The notes beneath the pieces are model-generated. The model did not search any database. It was not told where the DNA came from and saw nothing but the letters and a program-made list of their open reading frames with translations. Of a stretch of 64,000 bases of DNA, positions 1 through 12,518 are shown piece after piece. The stretch lies in assembly GCA_029255685.2 (NCBI GenBank), contig CM055314.2:6590399-6654398 (forward strand), in the 5' to 3' direction. The stretch's first letter is position 1; every line of letters begins with the position of its first letter. The stretch comes from Silene conica. Lineage: Eukaryota; Streptophyta; Magnoliopsida; Caryophyllales; Caryophyllaceae. The position numbers and the translations under genes were made by a program.

Positions 1-49
1 TTATACTCGTAAAATCTAGTGGAATGAAGTCAAATACAAGAATAGGACT

Positions 50-270
50 ATAACTTATCACAAATTCTTATTTGCAACGACACTATCCGTCGCAAGCTTA
101 TGACGGATACCGTTTCCTCTCACAAAATACCCACTTTTTCTCTCTCTCCAACACTATTCATGTGGTCCCTTTTCTCCACTAACTCATTTTCTACCCATTT
201 TATCTCACAAAATATCCGTCACAAATAACGACCCGTCGCAAGCAAGACTTACTAATAACTTATTCTGGTG
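50..270. repeat. Foldback MITE-like repeat, GACGGAT family
   Basis: The two ends carry related inverted motifs built on ATCCGTCGCAAG and CTTGTGACGGAT-like words, separated by a CT-rich middle (about 160-225). Degenerate relatives lie at 17885-18065, 20895-21055, 50163-50345 and 60055-60185, so this is a dispersed family. Exact ends and a target-site duplication could not be fixed. Confidence 0.4.
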
Positions 271-307
271 GGTCTCAGCAACTAAAAGTTGCCATGACTA
301 ATCATAA

Positions 308-686
308 GGGTGAGATTATTGCTAATCTTGAGATAAGACTTTAACAAATTTTAAGATAAGATTTACTCAAAACAATCAATAATCTACCAAAGTCTTCAGA
401 AAATCTTAAGTTGAGTTTCGGAAATCCAAGACTCAACTTGAGACTTTGGGTGAGTCTTGTCCCCACTTTCCATTGAAATTATCCAAGAAGTGGTTGCCAT
501 GTGTCATTTTTTTTATAAAAAAATGTATAAAAAGTAAAGTCTGAGATGAGTATGACGGATAAGGTATAAAGTCTGAATTGGGTTTGGGCGGAGTCTAAAC
601 GACAAAGAAATAATAAAAGTTAGTGAAAAACTGATATATCACAGTTTTAAGAGTTTGGAAAGTTTTAAGGATAATCTTATTAACCC
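308..686. mobile_element. Tourist/Harbinger-like MITE, family A, copy 1
   Basis: This block matches 22000-22385 along its whole length (shared words such as AAGTCTTAAGTTGAGT and AAAGTCTGA). It begins GGGTGAGATTAT after TAA and ends in AACCC. Copy 2 has TAA on both sides, which suggests a PIF/Harbinger-type TSD; the right TSD of this copy is not preserved. No coding capacity is seen. Confidence 0.55.
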
Positions 687-699
687 TCTAAAAACTCAT

Positions 700-1480
700 G
701 TTTTATATATGGAGAAATATTAAAGAGTTTTGATATATTCATTCTCTAATTTTACTTATTTCACCCCTAGTTTATCAATTTGTCACTTATTTAATTGTTA
801 CTTTTTTTATTATAGTAGTTACATTTTATTCGTTTCACCATTCTTGTATTCCGTCTTAAAATTTGAACAACCGCTTCAAAAATCGTAAATCAAACCGCAA
901 TAAAAAACACAAAAAAATATAACAAGAACAACAATTCACGCATGCTCATCCTTCAGGTAAAAAAAATACGGAGTATATTTCATACTCATCTTCATCTTTC
1001 ACCAAGAACACTCACATTCATCCTTCATTTTTCTTGTTTCACCAACAACTGAAATTCATTCTTCTTATTTCACCAACAACTCAGTCTCATTCCTCCTTCA
1101 TTCTTCTTGTTTCACCATTTTTTTTTCCGAATTTCTGGGTAAATTATTAGATCTGGAAACACTTCCAAGAACAACAAGAACAACAACAACAAAACCGATG
1201 TCTAACCATCTCATGTTTAACATGTAATTGTCTTTGTTACTTAATAAATTTTTTATGTTCATCAATTAACTTAGCTCTACGTCTATGACCTTCAAGAAAC
1301 TTTCCAAACTTGTCATTATGAAACTCGCACTTTAGAACAACTTTCCACGCATCTAAACTTCTTTTTATCAAAGCATCTACATTGAAAAAGATTGTCCATC
1401 CTCTTAGATGAGAGAGTGTTAAGAGAATGTCTTTTTCAATGTGGAACCAACATTGAACATTATCTTTGAAGGAGGAAGAT
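700..1480. other. AT-rich stretch with no gene
   Basis: No supported coding region. Bases about 1000-1130 contain three to four loose tandem copies of a roughly 45-bp unit with the words TTCATTCTTC and TTTCACCAACAAC. Bases about 1381-1440 hold an imperfect inverted repeat (CATTGAAAAAGA and TCTTTTTCAATG). Confidence 0.5.
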
Positions 1481-4400
1481 TAGGGATGTCAGTGGGGTGG
1501 GTATTGGCAGGTCTCGCCCCGCACCCGCCCCACGTGGGGCGGGTGTGGGTAATAATTTGGCGGGTCGTGGGGCGGGGATGGGTTTCAAAAGCATCATTCG
1601 TCGCGGGTCGCGGGACGGGTGCGGGTTTCACATGAGACCCGCCCCATACCCACCCCGCCCCACACCCACCCCGCTCGCCCCGTCCCACATGTTCCCGCCC
1701 CGCTTATACCCACCTAATAAATAATAAATAATAATATCTAATAGTAATATATAAGAATAATAAGATAAAATAAATATAACTTAAAATAATAAAAAAAAAA
1801 CTTATAATAAATTAAATCTATCCTACGCAGCTACCCACTTCCTCAGGCCCAAACAAGTAAATAAGTAAAATAACCCACTAACCCAAACTACCCACTACCA
1901 AGACTACCAATGGCGGATCTAGAGGGTGTCAGAGGGGGCACGTGCCCCCCATGGGGAAAAAAAAAATTTTAAAAAAAAAAATTTTAAAAAAATTTTAAAA
2001 AAAACTCTAAAAACAGACGTTACCCCTTCCGTAATCCGTACTAACATTGATAAAACTACCACATTAATATTCATTATTTACCCTAACCAACAACCGTCAA
2101 CTTTCACAATCACAATTATCGGCCACCGTCGCGCGCCTCCGACCCACCGTCAAGTTGTCAACCTGGACTTCACTTATTGTCCGTCGGCGCCACCGTCAGT
2201 CCAAATTCCGGTATTTTCCCCAAATTGCAATTTCTAAACTCTAATTGAATAATTGATATAATTGATATAATTGAATTGATATAATGTAAATATGTAATGA
2301 ATATATTAAGATAATAATTGATTTCCCCAAATCTCAATCCCAATCCCAATTTCCCCAAATCCCAGTTATTGTATACAATAATTTAATCTCAATCCCATTA
2401 AACCTAATTATTGTATACAATAATTCAATCCCAATTTGGTTATTTTCTCAAAACCCTAAATATATAAATGTATAATAGGACTGACTGACTGAGATTTGAG
2501 AGTATAGATGTAATACCGTCGACCGTCGTTGCTGTCTTGCCTTGCTCATTATAAGATTCCGAAATAGAATAGAAAAGACTAGTACAGTAAGTATAAATAA
2601 GTAGTGATTAATGATTAGTGAAGACTGAAGATCTTAGATTTGCCGAAGTTGATGAAGTACGGAAGTAGATCAAATATTGGAGGCGGAGCATTTGTTTAAT
2701 TGTGTTGATAATCAACTTTGACTTTGATTATATTGGAAAAAAACCAGAGATGTAAAGAGCAAAAAGATGAAGTACTTTAGTAGTTGGTGTAATGGTGTGT
2801 TATAAATATTATAATAAGAATTCTTAGAATTGTTATAATTATATTGAGAAAGATGACAAATACACAAGTAGTCAAGTACAGTTAGTACACATTTGTTTCT
2901 TTTTTACTTTTTATAATTATTATATTATGAATTGTGTAATTGATTATGATTTATTTTTTGTTTTTGTTTATACTTAGTTCAAGATTTCAAGATGATAAGA
3001 ATAGAAGCATACTAGATTTTTGGGGTAAAGAAAGAAAGTCACATAAACATACTTCAACATCTTCGCCATCGTCACAAATTAATGAGCAAAGTGTTGAACA
3101 CCCTTACGAAACTCAAGAACTTGACCAAAGTGAGCAACATGATACAGAGCCATATCTCACATCAACTCAAGAAGTTGACATTGATCTTTTACCACATTAT
3201 CCGGGGAAGCGAAAGCCAATTTTGTCTTATCCAGCTAATGATCGAGATGTTATAAGAAGGGGATATATCGACAAGAAGCCTTGTAGGCCAAAACCAAAGA
3301 CGGATTTCCCTCAAACACTTGAAGGTAAAAAATTACGCCGTTTTAAAGCTCGTTGGTATGATATTTATGATTGGCTTGAATATAGTGAAGAGAATGATGC
3401 GGCCTTTTATTTTCATTGCTATTTGTTCAAGGATGCTTCAAATAATTGCGGGAATGATCCATTTGTAGAGAAAGGGTATAGGAAGTGGAGTAAGGCAATA
3501 GACAATTTTAAGAAACATGTTGATGAAGTCGGTAGTTTTCACAACCAAGCTAGAGAAAAATACAACTTTTTCATAAATCAAAAGACATCTATAATGGAAT
3601 AAGTTGACAAAGTAAGTACCGACACTAAGGCTATTTATAAGGCTCGCTTAACATATTCACTCCAATGTTTGAGATATCTTTTGAAACAAGGTCTAGCATT
3701 TCGAGGTCATGATGAAAGTGCAACTTCAAAAAATAAGGGAAATTTTCTTGAACTTTTGGAATGGCTTGCTGGAAAATCTGAACATATTGCTAAAATTGTT
3801 CTTAGTAATGCTCCGGGGAATCACCAAGCGACTGCTCCTACAATTCAAAAAGACCTTATCAAATGTTGTGGCAAAGAAACTACTAGACTGATTGTTGAAG
3901 ACCTAGATAATGATTTATTTGCAATATTAGCCGACGAGTCTAGTGATGTATCTTATAAGGAACAATTGGCCATTTGTTTGCGTTATCTTGATAAGGAAGG
4001 ATATGTATGTGAAAGATTTCTAGGTGTTGTGAAAGTTGATGATACATCTAGTATGACACTTATGACCACAATAAAAAAACTACTTGATAATCATTCATTA
4101 AGTATGTCAAATATTCGTGGTCAGGGGTATGATGGCGCAAGTAATATGAGAGGTTCGTTGAATGGTCTAAGAAGCTTGATAATGAGGAATAACTCGTGTG
4201 CCTATTATGTTCATTGCTTTGCTCACCAACTTCAGCTAACCCTTGTAGCAGTTGCTAAAGAAAATTGTGAATGTGCCAAATTTTTTATGCATCTTGGAAT
4301 TGTGCTTAATTTTATTGCATCCTCTTGTAAGAGGATGACGATGCTAAAAAAAGTTCAAGCTCAAAAGGTGTTAGATGCATTAAACTTGGGTGAAGTTGAA

Positions 4401-6879
4401 ACAGGTAGGGGATTAAATCAAGAACTTGGGTTAAGTAGGCCGGGTGATACTCGATGGAGTTCTCATTTCAAATCAATCTTGAGTCTTATTGCTTTGTATC
4501 CTTCTACTGTTGAAGTTCTTGAGGAAATTGGATCGTCTTCAAAATGTGTGGACGATCGTGCAAAAGCACAAATTGCTATTGGTCATCTTGGGTCATTTGA
4601 GTTTATTTTTATGTTACATCTTATGAAAGTCATTTTTGGGTATACTAATGATTTGTGCCAAGCATTACAACGAAGAGATCAAGATATTGTTAATGCGATG
4701 ACTCTTGTGGATTTGACCGTGGATCTTTTGCAAGTTTTGAGAAATGATGGGTGGAACAACTTCTATGAGACGGTATGTGACTTTTGTGTAAAGCATAAAG
4801 TTGAAGTGCCTAACATGAGTGATTTTTATGCTCTTCCCGGAAGATCTAGGCGTTGTCTTCACAAAGTTGACAACCTTCATCATTACCGTGTTGAAATATT
4901 TGTGTGCGTGATTGATAAGCAAGTTGAGGAACTAAAACACCGTTTTGATGAAAAAAGCAAGGAGTTGTTAAAATGTATGGCGTGTTTGAGCCCGGTTAAT
5001 GTTTTTGCTTCTTTTAACAAGCAAAAGTTGAAGGAGCTTGCCGTATTTTATCCTACGGAGTTCACAAGTGTTGATATAATGTATCTTGAACATCAACTTG
5101 ATATTTATATTAGTGATATGAAGAAAGATTCAAGTTTTCATCATTTGAAGAACCTTGGTGAGCTTTCGGTCAAGCTTGTTGAAACAAAGAAACATATTGT
5201 ATACACTAGTAGAAAACACCCCTACAGTGACGGTCATAAATGACCTTTTATGGCGGTTTTGAGAGGTTTAGGGTGCGTCGTATATCGCGGCGTCGTATAA
5301 AGTTTACAACCGTCGTATAAAGTTTCTACAACCGTCGTTATAGCTCTCTTATTGTGGCGGTTGTTATATAAAACATTCGTTATAGACTTATATAACACGA
5401 CGTTTATTTGTTTTACAACCGTCGTTAGATGTTTTAAAAACCACCACTATAGCTACAGAACCGTCGGGAAAGGTATTTATCATGTCGGTTTCCTATACAA
5501 AAACCGTCACTAAAGATAATTAAAACGTCGATTCTTTGGTGTTAAACCGTCACTAAAAGTTCTAAAAACCGTCGTTATAGGCGTTTCAAAGCTAATTTAC
5601 TACCAAAACATGTTTTCTATTACAACGGTTGTAGTTACTAAATCGCCGAGAAAGGTAGTTACAATGTTGGTTTCCTTCAAAAAACCGTCATTAAAAATAA
5701 TTACAACGACAGTTGTTTTGTGAAAAACCGTCATTAAAATTTCAGCTGCACCTCCCAATAAATTTGATAATTCCAAATGCTATATGAACATAATTAAACC
5801 TGTAAATAGAAATGTAACCACATAAATAGTATTCCGAACAATACAAGTCCAACAAACGTACACCAATCATGCATCACATCCAACGTAACAATATCATCAT
5901 CACTATGACCAAAAATACATCCTGAGTGTATGAATAACTACATACATGCTCTAGTTGGTAAAGTAATCTACAAGTTTGCTAAAAATTTGTTCACCCACTC
6001 TTATTTGATCTCATATAGAACTCACTGCTAATAATTATGGTCATAATTATGTTGGTACCCCGGCTAAAAAATCTGCAAAACAAACGATGAATTTAGACAA
6101 GGCTACAATGGTAAGTGGATGAACTTAATAGTTGCCAAATATAGTGCTGGGATTACCCTGCAAATAAACAAGAATTTAATCCGTAAGCGGATAGATTAAG
6201 CTCCAACACCTAACTAGATGTGACCAATAGTACGTGCCGGGATTACTTTCACCATTACAGCAGCATTGGATTCGGTAAATCGCATAAGAATTTAATTTTC
6301 TGACCTACCATACATATAAATACATACTGAAAAAGACATGCTCACAAAAGAAGAGATGGTTGTCGATGTGAAGCAAATTGATATTAAACCAGACGAATTT
6401 TTGAATCATCTCAGCAAAAGCCTTTTATAATTATAACCATTTCTACACAAGCCCTTTAAAACAAGGCCGAACTAATAAAAGGCTTCGTCTGATATACAAA
6501 ACTGAAATGCGAAAATCTGAAACAGTAGAAAAACAACCTAAGGCAAACAAATGATTGCGACGGAGGGAGGGAGATCCCACAACTTAACTTAATCATGCAC
6601 CAGAAAATGCAATTTCATGCACAACCTTAATTTTTGAATTATATCAGCTAAAGCCTTTTAGATACTGGATTTAGCTCTTGGAGCATGCACAACCTTTTTT
6701 TAATCATGCACCAGAAAATGCAATTTCATTATCAGATCTCACAACTTAACTTATTTAAGGAGCACTAAGAGTTCTCCACAATCTTATTAAAAATATTACA
6801 CAGATAATTCCTTGGTAAAAGTACATATAACCTTATGCATACAAAGCTAAAATTGATTTAGACTACTTACAAATGAATT

Positions 6880-7228
6880 GCCAAATGCCGCAACAGCATT
6901 CAACCTTTCTTCGTGCGTGTCTTCCGTCATTTGGGGTGCATCCTGTCACAACTCAAAAGGGATCAACTAGTGAACCTTATAATAGAGAGTCAGAGACAAA
7001 GTACTAGAAGATAGAAAGGAGAAAGAGTTGGTGAAAGTAGGACAAGTCAAAGAATAAACCTGAGTAAATGGGACATGCATTCGGCGTGAACCCAACAACA
7101 TCATTGAACTTACAACACCAGTTGAGCCTCTTAAAATGAATCAGATGCCAATTCAAGGCACTAACATCCTTATGCATTTCTCCAGTATCATCATATAAAC
7201 CATCTTGTTTCTGTCTAACAAACCTCAA
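6880..7228 (-). pseudogene. Exon-like coding remnants inside the CACTA element
   Basis: On the minus strand one segment (about 6950 down to 6875) has an acceptor AG, an open frame reading DAPQMTEDTHEERLNAVAAF and then a GTAAGT donor. Upstream in transcription (7228 down to about 7150) an open frame reads FVRQKQDGLYDDTGEMHKD. Such KDG-containing peptides recall plant CACTA-encoded Transposase_24-type proteins, so these may be leftovers of the element's own gene. A captured host gene is the alternative. No intact protein is possible. Confidence 0.35.
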
Positions 7229-7811
7229 TCAAGTTATAATCAAATCAGCAATGTATCTAACATGAATATACTACTTCAGTCGGAAAACCTTGAACATCAC
7301 GAGCCGGCGAAAGCCTATTTTTGCTAGAACCTTACGAAACCTTGCATTTAAGCGAGCCCAAAAGCCGTATTTCTAAACTAAGAAAAAAGCAATCTCTAAT
7401 ACAATAAATGGTGCAAATGCTTCTTATAATCATAAATGACTATTTTATAGCAACTTACAGTAACCACCGTTGGAGTATTCAACTTGAAGCCTTCCTCTTG
7501 AAAGAGTATCTACAGATGAGTTGAGAAATAAGATAGTTATACAGAAGAAAGTAGCTGAATACTCTGGTACTCGTACCTATTTCCATCTATAGTTAATTCT
7601 TCTACTAGATAGTGACATTCCCATTTGCTGCAATCCCAGACAAGTAATTAGACAACTCTACTATCACAGAAGGAAGGAAAAGGACGGGAATTTGGCACTA
7701 GATATCCCGAGGTGTGAAAAGACTAGCTGTGATTAGCGTAAAACCTATAAAAAACGACGACTGTTCCTGAAGGTTTCTACGGAAAAGCTCTTCAGATCCA
7801 GCAAACGGATC

Positions 7812-7928
7812 ACAATTACAGGTACCTGGGAGCATAGCGATGGAATGAACGAGATATGAACAATTACAGGTACCTAGGAGCATAGCGATGGAATGAACGA
7901 AATAAGAACAATTACAGGTATCTGGGAG
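7812..7928. repeat. 48-bp minisatellite, about 2.4 copies
   Basis: The unit starts ACAATTACAGGTACC and recurs at 7812, 7860 and (partial) 7908 with few differences. It lies in the interior of the CACTA element. Confidence 0.8.
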
Positions 7929-10114
7929 AATACCTGGTCACCTCCTAACACTTATTAACTTTAATCTTAACCAAATAAACAAGAAAACCAAAATAACATA
8001 CCTCAATCTAAACTCACTGAGCTTGTATGACGGGACAGTAACTAGATTCCTTAGTTTCTCCTCCTCCACCTCAATCTATACATGCCTAAATAATTAAAAC
8101 AATGCCATTACGTTCTGAAAAATCAAAGTGATAGATAAATCAACTAGTTCATATTGAAGTAAACAAACCCAAATCTTATCAACCCTAAATATTATCAACC
8201 CCAATCATCAAATCTAATCAGTGTAAGCCTAATAGGCTAATACTTACAAATACTCATGTCTCATACAAATCATATGTAATGAGACAACTTGGAATATATA
8301 CCCCGATATTAGCCCATGTATCTCTTACACTGATAGCAGCCTCTAGGCAACTTCCACAGGCGCGATTATTAATAGTTTCTACGCATTGATCAAAGACCTT
8401 CAACATATGGTTAAATCAATCAAACTCATAAATTAGAGTTTATAATTTTGGGGAAAATTGAAACCCTTACTGCGAAAATATAGAGTTAGAACCCCTTACC
8501 ATGAACAATTTGATTACCCAGGAGCATCATATCCAGGGGTAAATATGACTCTTGTTACTACATAGGTTAAACTTTCAGGAAAGATCTTAGAGTAGCCAAA
8601 ATCTGTCACTTTTGCCTGCAGTTTTTTCATTTGTTTGATGCAAGTAACATAACCCGATTATAAACCACCACACAAACGAGAGGGCGTGGTGTTGTTGTGG
8701 CGCGATGGTGAACGTCTGAAGGAGAGTGTGGTGGTTACGACTGACATTGTGACATTGTGTTGATTAGGTTAATAGAGGGTGTTTGTTGAGTGAACAGTGG
8801 ACGATATTGATATTATTGTTAGATAATAATTATTATTAATTGAGCGTATTAACGACGCTTCTTGTTAAAATCGCCACAAAAACATATAACGGCGGTTTTT
8901 TAATAAAAAAAATTGTCAAGTATTATTAGCTTTAACGTCGTTATTAACGACGGTTGTTAATACAACCTCCGTAATTGGCTTATAATGGTGTTTCTTATAT
9001 GAAACCGCCATAAATATCTACTTCAATTATGTCGGTTTTTAATTTAAACCGTCATAATAAACCTCCTATACTTTAAAAAATTGTCTCCCGCCAATTTTCT
9101 GGGCCTTTTACGGCGTTTCTAAAAGAACCGCCACGATTAAGGCGTCGTAATAGGGTCTTTTTCTACTAGTGATATAATTGGGTTTATTTGCTAATTAAGC
9201 TTGTCTTGATACTTCCGGTTGCAACGGCAAGTGTGGAAAGGGTTTTCTCCTCTATGAAGTTTGTGAAAAACAAGTTGAGAAATAGATTAGGAGATAAACT
9301 GTTGAACCATTGTTTGGTCACATTTATTGAGCGAGATTATTTTATACGAGTGAGTGATGATGATATCATTAAGCGCTACCAAAACATGAAATCTCGTCGC
9401 ATGATTTTAGATTAATTTTCAGATTTTAAGTTTTTGTTAAAGATATTTTGATATGTAATGTAGACGAAACTTAATCGTATTTTATATTCTTTGAGTATAT
9501 TTTTTTTAGTATAATTTTTCTATTGTGCCCCCCATGCCAATAATTCCTGCGTCCGCCACTGAAGACTACCCACTTCCCAAGTCCAATAAGGCAATAAACT
9601 ATAATTATTCGTAAATCGTTATCACTACATTCAGGTCATTCACTAACTACCAAAATTCCCCTAAATCCCCATTTTCCCAATCTGATAAAACAAACGGAGC
9701 TGAAGAACTGAAGATGAAGAATTGAAGAGTATTTGTTGTGTAGTTCTGTTTACTCTTCTAGTACTCTGTCCGAATTTGGGCTTTCGGCTGCTGTTTGTGC
9801 ATGTTTTTGGTGGTATATTTATATGTAAAACCGTTTTATGGCTCCACGGACTCTAGTTAATTGAATGTTAAAGCATTTTGCGAAAATTTATTTGTATAAG
9901 TAGTACGACAAGTATATTTTAGATTTAAGATTTACATTTCTTGAGGAGATAGGCGGGTCAACCGCGGATCCCCGCAGGGCGGGGATGGTTTTGAATAGTT
10001 CAACCCGCCGCAGGTCGCGGGGCGGGCGCGGGTGGGCATTAAAATTTCGCGGGGCGGGCGCGGGTTGACCCCCCTCCGCACCCACCCCGCCCCATTGACA
10101 TCCCTAAGGAAGAT

Positions 10115-10507
10115 GAAAACTTCCTTTACTTTTAGAGGAAGTACAATCTAGACCCTTGTGCCCCCACCTATGAAAATATTACACGTACACCTTATTTTAT
10201 TTTATTTTTAATAGAAAAAGTAATTAAAATATGAAAGAGGAGGTAGAGAGAATCATCTTTGATGTAGGAAAAAAATAAAAGAAGAAAATGAGGAGGATGA
10301 AGATAGTGGAAAATGAGTTGGTTGAAAGAGGTGTGATGTGTCAAAAAGATAAAAAGGAGGAGAGAATAAGAGGATCTTAAAATACTCTTCTTCAATGTGC
10401 ATGCTCTCACCCTTATTGCAAATCGACATCCAAATCTTTTTGTTTTTGACTTTCTTTGAGGTTTCTCATCAGGATTCGCAACATGACTTTTGTAAGCCCA
10501 TATATAT
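10115..10507. other. No gene recognised
   Basis: AT-rich and purine-rich sequence between the nested transposons and the palindrome array. Open frames here lack recognisable protein character. Confidence 0.5.
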
Positions 10508-10622
10508 TCATGTAAACCACATGAACGTGTTTGGGCTTGTTCATGTGATTTACATGAACATGTCTGGCCATTCATGTAATTTACATGAAATGGCCCAAGT
10601 TGTTTCATGTAATTTACATGTA
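10508..10622. repeat. Array of four 19-bp palindromes
   Basis: Four near-copies of the self-complementary word TTCATGTAATTTACATGAA (variants TTCATGTAAACCACATGAA and TTCATGTGATTTACATGAA) occur at irregular spacing, separated by words such as TGGCC and TTGGGC. Each palindrome could form a hairpin or be a symmetric protein-binding site. No gene overlaps it. Confidence 0.7.
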
Positions 10623-11339
10623 CTAACCCGCATAAAGTTATTCGACTTATAAAAAAGTGTCGTACTTTTTTCACATACAAATTTTACTCTTTCACATATG
10701 AATTTTTCAATTTTACCTTAATCATTTTTTTTCGTTATCTTAATAATTTCTATGTCTCCCTTTACCGCCAACATGACTTCCTCCAATTAAAAAATTATAG
10801 TACTAAGTTTTAGCAAAGCAAGGAAGAAGCAATTGAGGAACAATTGCAATTGGCAAACAATAACCATGAATTAACAATCGTGGATCTTACCAAGTCAAAA
10901 ACTAAAAGCAAACATTCACGTCATTATTGGCTAGCGTGTTCGTCCTAGAAGCAGCCAACAAGAAGCACATGTATAGTTATTACAGATTAACAGGTTATTT
11001 GTACTAGGAGATTGGTAAGTTGAATTGTAACAATGAACTATCAAATACGGGGTTGTATTTAAGTCTATACAGGAAAGAATTACATACCCTAATTTCAACA
11101 ATTATAATTAACAAATACAAAAGTTTTTAATAATTAATAAAAAAGAAATACATCAAATAAAAGTTTTTTAGCAATTGACCAATTATATTAAGTTTTGGAA
11201 AAATGGTACGGTGGATGTGAAGTTAATTTTATTAGATTAGAGGTTAGAACTTAAACCTAAAAGAGTATTAGATAGAAATTTTATGAAAAGATGTATGTGA
11301 AAGAGTAAAATTTGTATGTGAAAAAAGTAATTCCGATAA

Positions 11340-11840
11340 AAAATTGTGACGAAATAATAAAAATAAGTGATGAAATTTAATTAAATTGTTTCGTACCTTA
11401 TTTTCAGCTTGTTCGATGTAATTATATGAACCCATATTGTTTTCCCTGTATACAAAACCATTTGCCTCTCTATATTGGTGACTATACTCATCGTAATATA
11501 ATATCAATAATGTTGTTCGGCATTCCAATCGTTTTTAAATCGATTTCCGTCATTATTGTCAGCACTATTATTTTTGTACTTTTAAAAAAAAATCGAAAAA
11601 TGAGTTATCATCACCCATTAATCGATAAAGAAATGTGTTAAATATTTTTTTAAAAAAGAGAAAATTGTGACAAAATTATGAAGAAGTGATTAAATTTCAT
11701 TCTAAGCTTATTTGGGGTAATTACATTAACTCGTATTGTTTTCACCGTAAACAAAATTGCTAACCTCCGCGTATTCATAACTATCATACGTATCTTATAC
11801 GATTAATCGATAAATTAGTGTCCTTAGTTTTTTACAAAAA
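11340..11840. repeat. Diverged tandem duplication of about 325 bp
   Basis: The stretch from about 11345 (GTGACGAAATAATAAAAATAAG, then GTAATTATATGAACCCATATTG) is echoed from about 11668 (GTGACAAAATTATGAAGAAG, then GTAATTACATTAACTCGTATTG). Copies are clearly diverged. The rest of 10623-12518 shows no recognisable gene; 12160-12500 is less AT-rich but has no codon-like pattern. Confidence 0.5.
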
Positions 11841-12518
11841 TAAGGGCAAACTTGGAATGTTTAAAATGAAATTAGGGACGAAATGAGTAAACTAGGGGAA
11901 GAATATAACAATTTGAAATCTCAACATTGTAAATTAGACTTCACAAAACCAACCTGACCTGAAAGCCGAATCGACCAACCCGAATATTTATTATTATATA
12001 CTGACCGTCATAAGTTGATAACAAGTTAGCCAAAATTGACTTGCCCTGAATTCTTGCAAACCAAAACAACTCAAACTCGATTTTGTTAACTCGTTTATCA
12101 AATCTACTAAGAATGTGGTACGTAGAGATATATAAGCACTAAATGATCACTAGACTTGGAGAACAGTGCGGGCCACGCCCGCCTACATTACCAGCCCTGT
12201 GCATCGGGCCTTAATGTACCTCGCCCCACTAGGACCAACCCAAACCTACAAATCCCGTGATCTCCATTAAGCCGAGCTCGGGTTATGAATGGTGCAACCC
12301 AACTAGCAAAAACCAGCCCACACCCCCATAGCCTCATCTCGCTTCCCCATCCTCCCCTGCCCCATGTCTATAGCCGGGTTGGTTCAGGGCCATCGCATCC
12401 TCAACTCAGCTCATACCTCCAGCCTGTGGTGTGGGCTCGAGTTCACTCCCTCCACAAACCAACCAAGGGGAAAACCCACATAGTATCAAGGGGTGGTTGA
12501 TTAGTAGATAAATAAATG

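Larger units (their letters stand above)
5204..9171. mobile_element. Non-autonomous CACTA (En/Spm) element inside the hAT transposase gene
   Basis: It starts CACTAGTAGAAAAC and ends GTCTTTTTCTACTAGTG, which are inverted copies. A 3-bp TSD, ATA, lies at 5201-5203 and 9172-9174, as expected for CACTA elements. Subterminal zones (about 5220-5740 and 8860-9150) are dense in short repeats such as AACCGTCGTTA and ACCGTCACTAAA in both orientations, the typical transposase-binding layout. The 4.0-kb interior has no long ORF but shows exon-like remnants on the minus strand and a 48-bp minisatellite. Confidence 0.92.
2946..9415 (+). pseudogene. hAT transposase (TTF-type zinc finger, DUF4371-like, hAT dimerisation domain), broken
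   Basis: The reading frame runs from about 2946 to 5203 with one in-frame TAA at 3600-3602, then resumes at 9175-9415 once the CACTA element at 5204-9171 is skipped. The first part has the TTF-type zinc-finger region (RFKARWYDIYDWLEYSEEND, then cysteine/histidine-rich sequence). The middle is the catalytic core (DESSDVSYKEQLAICLRY, GQGYDGASNM, CFAHQLQLTL). The end is the hAT C-terminal dimerisation domain (LPVATASVERVFSSMK, then LVTFIERDYF). The true N-terminus is probably on an upstream exon, because an acceptor-like AG precedes 2977. Two lesions are visible, the stop and the insertion, so no full transposase is expected. In the whole element the protein would bind the TIRs and cut and paste the DNA. 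Confidence 0.9.
1908..9561 (+). mobile_element. hAT transposon with TTF-type transposase, inserted in the outer hAT element
   Basis: The left end reads CAATGGCGGATCTAG and the right end, reverse-complemented, CAGTGGCGGACGCAG; both lead into GGGGGGCAC-like sequence. A perfect 8-bp TSD, AAGACTAC, lies at 1900-1907 and 9562-9569. The element carries one transposase gene on the + strand and is itself interrupted by a CACTA element. Two short relatives with similar ends lie in SCPL copy 2 introns (58918-59229 and 59726-59895). Confidence 0.92.
1481..10106. mobile_element. Outer non-autonomous Ac-like hAT element, split by a later insertion
   Basis: The left end reads TAGGGATGTCAGTGGGG and the right end, reverse-complemented, reads TAGGGATGTCAATGGGGCGG. 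Both ends continue into GC-rich GGGGCGGGTGCGGGT-type sequence. A perfect 8-bp TSD, AGGAAGAT, sits at 1473-1480 and 10107-10114. The TIR start resembles the Ac-type TAGGGATGAAA. Without the inner insert the element would be about 0.96 kb, with no coding capacity. The GC-rich open frames near 1419-1724 and 9888-10085 are by-products of these ends. Confidence 0.88.

Noticed and set aside
1419-1724. Overlapping open frames on both strands in GC-rich DNA
   Set aside because: They are low-complexity translations of the GC-rich ends of the outer hAT element, not genes; the same holds for 9888-10085.
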